This document shows positions 58,552 through 64,000 of a DNA stretch of 64,000 bases, one piece after another. The DNA is taken from assembly GCF_004365635.1 (NCBI RefSeq), contig NZ_SOBH01000004.1:310001-374000 (forward strand). Reading direction: 5' to 3'. Under the pieces are notes generated by a model. That model worked only from the letters and a program-made list of their open reading frames with translations, did no database searches and was not told the DNA's origin. Numbering within the stretch: position 1 is the stretch's first letter; every line of letters starts with the position of its first letter. Source of the DNA: Litoreibacter halocynthiae (lineage in GTDB: Bacteria; Pseudomonadota; Alphaproteobacteria; Rhodobacterales; Rhodobacteraceae). Position numbers and translations under genes: made by a program.

Positions 58552-59823
58552 ATGTCTGAAGACACGCTGAATCTCGCTGACCTCAAGAAAAATAGCCCTG
58601 CCGATCTGGTGGCTATGGCTGAGGAGCTGGAAATTGAAAACGCTTCCACGATGCGGAAAGGGGACATCATGTTCTCGATCCTCAAGGAGCGGGCGGAAGA
58701 AGGCTGGGAAATCTCTGGCGACGGTGTGCTGGAAGTTCTGCAGGACGGCTTCGGATTTCTGCGCTCTCCAGAGGCAAACTATCTGCCGGGCCCCGATGAT
58801 ATTTATGTCTCGCCCGATATGATCCGCAAGCACTCGCTGCGCACGGGTGACACGGTTGAAGGCGTCATGAGCGCGCCGGGTGAAAATGAAAGCTACTTTG
58901 CGATCACGTCGGTGACGCTGATCAACTTCGAGGATCCGGAGAAAGCACGCCACAAGGTGTCCTTCGACAACCTGACGCCGCTTTATCCTGACGAGCGGAT
59001 GACAATGGAGCGGCAAGACCCAACGGTTAAAGACCGCTCCGCACGGATCATTGATCTGGTTGCACCCATCGGTAAAGGCCAACGGTCTTTGATCGTGGCG
59101 CCGCCACGGACTGGTAAAACGGTCTTGTTGCAGAATATTGCCAAGTCGATCGAAGAAAACCATCCGGAATGCTATCTGATCGTTCTGCTGATTGACGAGC
59201 GTCCTGAAGAGGTGACGGACATGCAGCGCTCGGTTAAGGGCGAAGTTGTCAGCTCCACTTTTGATGAGCCTGCAACACGACACGTTGGTGTGGCGGAAAT
59301 GGTCATTGAAAAAGCCAAGCGACTGGTCGAACATAAGCGCGATGTTGTGATCCTTTTGGACTCCATCACCCGTTTGGGTCGTGCGTTTAACACCGTGGTC
59401 CCTTCATCCGGTAAGGTTTTGACCGGTGGTGTCGATGCGAACGCGCTACAGCGGCCTAAGCGCTTTTTCGGGGCTGCACGTAACATCGAAGAAGGTGGCT
59501 CTCTGACGATCATCGCTACGGCTCTGATCGACACCGGCTCGCGTATGGACGAAGTGATCTTTGAAGAATTCAAAGGGACGGGTAACTCGGAGATTGTTCT
59601 GGATCGCAAAGTTGCTGACAAACGCGTCTTCCCTGCGATGGATATTCTTAAATCTGGTACGCGGAAAGAAGAGCTGTTGGTCGATAAGAACGATCTTCAG
59701 AAGACTTTCGTCCTGCGCCGTATTCTGAACCCTATGGGGACAACAGATGCGATCGAGTTCCTGATTGGGAAGCTCAAGCAGACCAAGTCAAATGCAGATT
59801 TCTTCGACTCAATGAACACCTAA
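58552..59823 (+). CDS. rho: transcription termination factor Rho
   Basis: Rho is the hexameric RNA helicase that ends transcription. The 423-aa protein has the N-terminal CSD/primary RNA-binding site (about 50-125, [17 protein letters not shown]), Walker A APPRTGKT (183-190), LLIDERPEE and the Q- and R-loop region ([14 protein letters not shown]). The start [11 protein letters not shown] is the natural ATG. Confidence 0.97.
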   Translation: MSEDTLNLADLKKNSPADLVAMAEELEIENASTMRKGDIMFSILKERAEEGWEISGDGVLEVLQDGFGFLRSPEANYLPGPDDIYVSPDMIRKHSLRTGDTVEGVMSAPGENESYFAITSVTLINFEDPEKARHKVSFDNLTPLYPDERMTMERQDPTVKDRSARIIDLVAPIGKGQRSLIVAPPRTGKTVLLQNIAKSIEENHPECYLIVLLIDERPEEVTDMQRSVKGEVVSSTFDEPATRHVGVAEMVIEKAKRLVEHKRDVVILLDSITRLGRAFNTVVPSSGKVLTGGVDANALQRPKRFFGAARNIEEGGSLTIIATALIDTGSRMDEVIFEEFKGTGNSEIVLDRKVADKRVFPAMDILKSGTRKEELLVDKNDLQKTFVLRRILNPMGTTDAIEFLIGKLKQTKSNADFFDSMNT

Positions 59824-59854
59824 TTTCTGTTTAAAAACAGTAAGGTATATGAAT

Positions 59855-61135
59855 ATGGACACGATATTCGCCCTCGCCACGGCGCGGGGTAAAGCTGGTG
59901 TTTCTATAATTCGTCTCAGCGGCCCGTTGGCTTTCGACGCTGCCGCAACCTTGGCTGGTCGCGATATTCCGATCCGGACACCTTTGTTAGCCAAGCTTCG
60001 GGATGGCAACGGAGGCATGATTGACCAGTCGCTTGTCCTTGGGTTCGCCGAGGGTGCAAGCTTCACCGGTGAGCGGGTCGTCGAGCTTCAAGTACATGGC
60101 AGTCCGGCAATCGTATCTGCCTTGTTGAAGCTGCTTGGCGACATGGATGGTTTGAGGCTTGCCGAGCCCGGGGAATTCACGCACCGCGCTTTGGAAAACG
60201 GGTGTCTGGATTTAGCCCAGGTCGAAGGGCTAGCCGACCTGATTGATGCAGAGACTGAAGCTCAACGTCGGCAGGCGGTTCGGGTTTTCAGCGGGGCGTT
60301 GGGCGACAAAGCGGAAGGGTGGCGTCGTGATCTGATCCGCGCGGCAGCGCTTCTTGAAGCTACCATTGATTTCGCCGATGAAGATGTTCCCGTGGATGTA
60401 TCGCCTGAGGTTCGTGCGCTTACCTCAGGCGTTCGCAGCGAACTAGATCAAATGGCTGAAGGTGTTACTGCTGCAGAGCGGATCCGTGACGGGTTCGAAG
60501 TCGCGATCGTTGGCCCTCCGAATATTGGCAAGTCCACGCTGTTGAATACATTGGCAGGCCGAGAGGCGGCGATTACGTCTTCTGTGGCGGGCACAACGCG
60601 GGACATCATCGAAGTTAGAATGGATTTACGCGGATTGCCCGTGACGTTTCTTGACACGGCTGGGTTGCGTGACACCGATGATGAGGTTGAATCCATTGGT
60701 ATTGACCGAGCGTTGAGGCGTGCAGAAATGGCTGATCTGCGTGTTTTCTTGGTAGAAAACACTGATGCTTTACTTCCATTGAAGGTTTTGCGGGATGATA
60801 TCGTTGTACGTGGAAAAGCCGATCAAACAGGCTCCGGTCTGTCTGGTTTAACGGGCCAAGGGGTTCCGGACCTGCTGGAAAAGGTGCATGCGGTTTTGGA
60901 ACATCGCGCATCAGGTGCGGGTTTGGCGATAAGAGAACGGCATAGAATTGCGCTGCATCGAGCGTCTGGCGCGTTGGAGGGCTGCGACCGAGAGATGCTT
61001 TACGGCATGGATCGGGCGGAGATTGCAGCCGAGGAGCTTAGGACCGCTGTCAGGGCGCTAGAAAGTATGATAGGACGCGTCGACGTCGAATCCGTGCTGG
61101 ATGAGATATTCGCGAGTTTTTGTTTGGGCAAATAG
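59855..61135 (+). CDS. mnmE: tRNA modification GTPase MnmE
   Basis: With MnmG, MnmE makes 5-carboxymethylaminomethyl-uridine at the wobble position of several tRNAs. The protein has the TrmE N-domain, a G domain with GPPNIGKST (about 220-228) and DTAGLRDT, and the C-terminal FCLGK whose cysteine is part of the family's CxGK signature. ATG 59849 and 59855 are both possible starts; I use the second, which gives MDTIFALAT. mnmG follows directly. Confidence 0.95.
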   Translation: MDTIFALATARGKAGVSIIRLSGPLAFDAAATLAGRDIPIRTPLLAKLRDGNGGMIDQSLVLGFAEGASFTGERVVELQVHGSPAIVSALLKLLGDMDGLRLAEPGEFTHRALENGCLDLAQVEGLADLIDAETEAQRRQAVRVFSGALGDKAEGWRRDLIRAAALLEATIDFADEDVPVDVSPEVRALTSGVRSELDQMAEGVTAAERIRDGFEVAIVGPPNIGKSTLLNTLAGREAAITSSVAGTTRDIIEVRMDLRGLPVTFLDTAGLRDTDDEVESIGIDRALRRAEMADLRVFLVENTDALLPLKVLRDDIVVRGKADQTGSGLSGLTGQGVPDLLEKVHAVLEHRASGAGLAIRERHRIALHRASGALEGCDREMLYGMDRAEIAAEELRTAVRALESMIGRVDVESVLDEIFASFCLGK

Positions 61136-61138
61136 GAG

Positions 61139-61154
61139 TGTTTCACGTGAAACA
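61139..61154. other. parS site 1 (ParB-binding palindrome)
   Basis: TGTTTCACGTGAAACA is a perfect 16-bp palindrome and the canonical parS of alphaproteobacterial ParABS systems. It lies right after the mnmE stop, and encodes the start region of mnmG (VFHVKH). parA begins 2.5 kb downstream. Confidence 0.93.
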
Positions 61155-63012
61155 TTCATCATTCGATGTGATTGTAATTGGCGGCGGTCACGCTGGCACC
61201 GAAGCTGCGCATGCTGCGGCGCGCACCGGTGCGCGTACTGCGTTAATCACTCAAAAAGCTGAAACCATTGGCGTAATGTCGTGTAATCCGGCAATTGGCG
61301 GCTTAGGAAAAGGGCATTTGGTTCGTGAGATCGATGCGCTTGACGGTTTGATGGGGCGAGCTGCGGACCTCGCGGGCATCCAGTTCAGGCTTCTGAACAG
61401 GCGCAAGGGGCCTGCAGTACAAGGGCCCAGGGCGCAAGCGGATAGAGCGCTATATCGGTCGGCAATTCAAAAACTTATGGCCAGTCAACCCAATCTGTCG
61501 GTTATCGAGGCGGAAGTAGAAGATCTTATCGTCGCGAATGGTTCAGTTGGAGGGGTTGTTCTATCTGACGGGTCTGAGGTCACCTCTCGTTCGGTGGTTC
61601 TGACAGCAGGCACCTTCTTGCGTGGCGTTATTCATATAGGTGATGATTCTCGACCGGGGGGACGCGTCGGGGATGCGCCTGTCGTGCGATTGGCAGAGCG
61701 GATTGATACATTTGGTGTAGAAATGGGCCGCCTAAAAACCGGCACACCTCCAAGGCTTGCTAGCGATTCGATCAATTGGTCGATCTTGGAGCTTCAGCCC
61801 GGAGATGACGAGCCGGAGCTGTTTTCCTTCATGTCCAAGAAGGTTTCGGCAAAGCAGATTTCTTGCGGTATTACGCACACGAATGAGAAGACTCATGATC
61901 TCATTCGCGACAACCTTGAACGGTCTGCAATGTATGGGGGTCATATCGATGGAGTTGGCCCCCGTTACTGTCCCTCGATTGAAGATAAAGTTGTGCGCTT
62001 TGCAGATAAAACCTCTCATCAGGTTTTCTTGGAACCTGAAGGGATCGATAGCAACAGTTTGTATCCCAATGGAATCTCCACATCTCTACCCGAGGCAGTG
62101 CAAGAGAAGTATGTTCAATCAATACAAGGGCTTGAAGCTGCTCGTATTTTGCAGCCGGGCTATGCGATCGAATATGATTTTGTTGATCCGCGAGCGTTGA
62201 ATAGGACGCTAGAGCTTGATGTTATGCCGGGATTGTATTTGGCGGGCCAGATCAACGGAACAACTGGATATGAAGAAGCGGGCGCTCAGGGATTGGTTGC
62301 CGGAGTTAACGCGGCTCGTCGCGCCCTAGGTCAGGATGAATTTATTCTGGGCCGTTCTGAGGCATATATTGGGGTCATGATCGACGATTTGATCACGCGC
62401 GGTGTTCAAGAGCCATATCGAATGTTTACATCGCGGGCGGAGTATCGAATGTCGCTGAGGGCAGACAATGCAGATCAACGTTTGACTGAAATTGGTGTTG
62501 CCATCGGATGCGTCGGGTCAGAGCGCGCCTCGGTGTTTGGTGAAAAGAAAGAAAAGCTGGTAAGTCTTCGTTCGGAGATGGAGGCGATCCGCGTGTCTCC
62601 TCAAGAAGCAGAGAAAGCAGGTTTGCGGGTTAACAAGGACGGTCGTTTGAGGTCTACATTTGAACTGCTTTCGTTCCCGGATGTGACGCTTGATGCGGTT
62701 GAGTCTTTGGTTCCAACGATTTCTTCTTACCCAACCGAGATCGGGGTTCAGGTGGCGCGAGATGCTTTGTACGCCAATTATCTGGAACGGCAGAACAGAG
62801 ACGCAGAGGCGCTTCGCAAAGATGAAGCCATCGTTATTCCAAGGGATTTTAGCTTTGATGAGTTGAAAGGCCTTTCTAATGAACTGAAAACCAAGCTTAC
62901 CCGCGCGCGGCCTGCAACACTGGCTCAAGCGTCGAAGGTGGACGGAGTCACCCCCGCTGCGCTTACGCTTATTCTTGGAAAGATTAAGGCAGAAAAGGCG
63001 CGTGCAAGTTGA
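61147..63012 (+). CDS. mnmG: tRNA uridine 5-carboxymethylaminomethyl modification protein MnmG
   Basis: MnmG is the FAD enzyme partner of MnmE. The N-terminal dinucleotide fold is GGGHAG (12-17), with later [16 protein letters not shown] and RPGGRVGD signature regions. The start is uncertain: GTG 61138 gives MFHVKHSSF, and GTG 61147 gives [14 protein letters not shown] with an AGGAG 8 nt upstream. I chose 61147 on that basis. Both starts overlap parS. Confidence 0.94.
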   Translation: MKHSSFDVIVIGGGHAGTEAAHAAARTGARTALITQKAETIGVMSCNPAIGGLGKGHLVREIDALDGLMGRAADLAGIQFRLLNRRKGPAVQGPRAQADRALYRSAIQKLMASQPNLSVIEAEVEDLIVANGSVGGVVLSDGSEVTSRSVVLTAGTFLRGVIHIGDDSRPGGRVGDAPVVRLAERIDTFGVEMGRLKTGTPPRLASDSINWSILELQPGDDEPELFSFMSKKVSAKQISCGITHTNEKTHDLIRDNLERSAMYGGHIDGVGPRYCPSIEDKVVRFADKTSHQVFLEPEGIDSNSLYPNGISTSLPEAVQEKYVQSIQGLEAARILQPGYAIEYDFVDPRALNRTLELDVMPGLYLAGQINGTTGYEEAGAQGLVAGVNAARRALGQDEFILGRSEAYIGVMIDDLITRGVQEPYRMFTSRAEYRMSLRADNADQRLTEIGVAIGCVGSERASVFGEKKEKLVSLRSEMEAIRVSPQEAEKAGLRVNKDGRLRSTFELLSFPDVTLDAVESLVPTISSYPTEIGVQVARDALYANYLERQNRDAEALRKDEAIVIPRDFSFDELKGLSNELKTKLTRARPATLAQASKVDGVTPAALTLILGKIKAEKARAS

Positions 63013-63641
63013 TGATGGGTGAACAAGACCAGTTCGCCTCGCAGTACGATGTTTCACGTGAAACAATTGAGCGACTTTGCATTTATGAAGATTTGCTAAA
63101 GAAATGGACAACCAGAATCAATTTGATTGCCAGGTCGACGATATCTCAGATTTGGTCTCGACATTTCGCCGACTCAGCACAGATTTTCAACGAAATACCG
63201 GTTAACTCGGAAAAACTCAGTGACTTTGGCTCTGGTGGTGGCTTTCCCGGTCTCGTGATTGCAGCACTAGGACTGGAGAAAATGCCGGAACTTCACGTGT
63301 CCCTTGTAGAATCAGATGTTCGCAAAGCCTCGTTCCTTGTCACCGCCGCTCGCGAAATGGGGCTAAGAGTTGATGTTCATGCAGATCGCGTAGAGTCGTT
63401 GCAACCACAGGCTGCAGATGTTGTTACGGCCCGCGCATTGGCACCGTTGGGGGACCTGCTTTCTCTTGCCGAGATGCACCTGAAAAACCATGGAACGGCC
63501 ATGTTTTTAAAGGGTGAGCGGCATCAAGAGGAACTGGACATAGCCTCAACGATGTGGGACTTCAAAGTGAACAAACAGAAAAGCACGACCAATGATGCGT
63601 CAGCGCTTTTGATAATAACAAATCTGAGGCGAGCAGCTTAA
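63012..63641 (+). CDS. rsmG: 16S rRNA (guanine-N7) methyltransferase RsmG
   Basis: RsmG methylates G527 of 16S rRNA and its loss gives low-level streptomycin resistance. The protein has SAM loop DFGSGGGFPGLV and VESDVRKASFL, typical of the family. The start is ATG 63012 or 63015 (a TTG at 63009 also opens the frame), overlapping the mnmG stop. The 16-bp parS 2 is in frame near residue 13, encoding VSRET. Confidence 0.94.
   Translation: MMGEQDQFASQYDVSRETIERLCIYEDLLKKWTTRINLIARSTISQIWSRHFADSAQIFNEIPVNSEKLSDFGSGGGFPGLVIAALGLEKMPELHVSLVESDVRKASFLVTAAREMGLRVDVHADRVESLQPQAADVVTARALAPLGDLLSLAEMHLKNHGTAMFLKGERHQEELDIASTMWDFKVNKQKSTTNDASALLIITNLRRAA
63050..63065. other. parS site 2 inside rsmG
   Basis: A second perfect TGTTTCACGTGAAACA lies in the rsmG coding sequence, 1911 bp from the first. 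It encodes VSRET and lies about 0.6 kb before parA. Confidence 0.93.
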
Positions 63642-64000
63642 ATGGCCAAGAAGCCACCAAGAATCATCTCTGTCGCCAACCAAAAAGGCGGTGTGGGAAA
63701 GACTACGACGACAATCAATCTGGGAGCCGCATTGGCGGCGAAGGGATTGAAGGTCGCGTTGATCGATCTTGATCCCCAAGGCAACGCGTCAACCGGGTTG
63801 GGCATTGATCACAACGACCGCGACAAAACTACCTATGATTTGCTACTCAATGAGATGCCCTTGGCAGATATTTTGAGGAAAACAGCAGTTCCAGGTCTGG
63901 TTATTTCACCGGCCAACTCCGATCTCAGCTCTGCGGATTTGGAACTGGTTTCGACAGCACGACGGATATTCCTTATAAAGGACGCACTGACGGGACCTGA
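63642..64000 (+). CDS. parA: chromosome partitioning ATPase ParA (C-terminus beyond window)
   Basis: The start of ParA: MAKKPPRIISVANQKGGVGKTTTT with deviant Walker A KGGVGKTT at residues 15-22, and DLDPQGNASTGLG. It drives segregation of ParB-parS complexes toward the poles. The ATG follows the rsmG stop directly. About 119 codons are visible and the gene continues past the right edge, presumably followed by parB. Confidence 0.95.
   Translation, partial: MAKKPPRIISVANQKGGVGKTTTTINLGAALAAKGLKVALIDLDPQGNASTGLGIDHNDRDKTTYDLLLNEMPLADILRKTAVPGLVISPANSDLSSADLELVSTARRIFLIKDALTGP

Noticed and set aside
61139-61154. The TGTTTCACGTGAAACA palindromes as E-box-like transcription factor sites or terminators
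   Set aside because: They exactly match the alphaproteobacterial parS and lie directly before parA near the candidate origin, which explains them better.

Overview
The window is a 64 kb piece of alphaproteobacterial chromosome, most likely from the Roseobacter group of the Rhodobacteraceae. I infer this from protein style (IlvD, MnmG and HslV with the group's typical N-termini, a Hint_2-type protein, a PstS/OmpA fusion), from gene order (secB | dnaQ-coaE-aroE-maf | hemJ-rho-mnmE-mnmG-rsmG-parA), and from a base composition that looks fairly GC-rich by eye. It is almost entirely ordinary, densely packed core genome: about 66 protein genes, many overlapping by 1-8 bases. I see no rRNA, tRNA, CRISPR array, insertion sequence or prophage.

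Layout. 0-12.2 kb: the start of an MFS transporter (running off the left edge), zapE, accD-folC, a CPBP protease, ilvD, a lipoprotein, two small uncharacterised proteins, fadH and a CorA-type channel. 12.3-21.2 kb: a LysR regulator; a minus-strand cluster (CinA-like, GNAT, peroxidase-like, OmpA-like); sfsA, map and radC; then secA with two secreted proteins downstream. 24-33 kb: a parvulin-like isomerase, argJ-mutT, a 45-aa ORF, hemH with an NDUFAF5-like methyltransferase, comF, glutaredoxin, a nitrilase-family hydrolase, a MarR regulator, ubiG and pip. 32.9-38.4 kb: a complete peptide-type ABC importer ending in a perfect terminator. 38.4-44.2 kb: a 47-aa membrane protein, then rimP-nusA-ylxR/L7Ae-infB with a promoter and an attenuator-like leader. 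44.2-54.9 kb: an LTD-Hint protein, hslV and hslU separated by two unrelated genes, a lipoprotein hydrolase, an MFS transporter, Smr, mltA and Tim44-like genes, fxsA and secB. 54.9-64 kb: the chromosome origin and partition region.

The most informative part is the right end. The only gene-free stretch longer than 300 bases (57581-57974) sits where dnaQ-coaE-aroE-maf on the minus strand diverge from hemJ-rho-mnmE-mnmG-rsmG-parA on the plus strand. It carries a cluster of DnaA-box-like 9-mers beside a very AT-rich tract, so I read it as the replication origin. Two perfect 16-bp parS palindromes lie 3.6 and 5.5 kb to its right, one over the mnmG start codons and one inside rsmG, just before parA. 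This is a textbook alphaproteobacterial ori/par layout with the centromere sites embedded in coding sequence.

No clearly new defence or mobile system is present. The best candidates for undescribed biology are the LTD-Hint protein, the DppC-like permease with a duplicated N-terminal membrane module, the co-directional lipoprotein/DUF6478-like/126-aa genes after ilvD, the secA-linked secreted proteins, the rimP leader, and the two very short conserved-looking ORFs.
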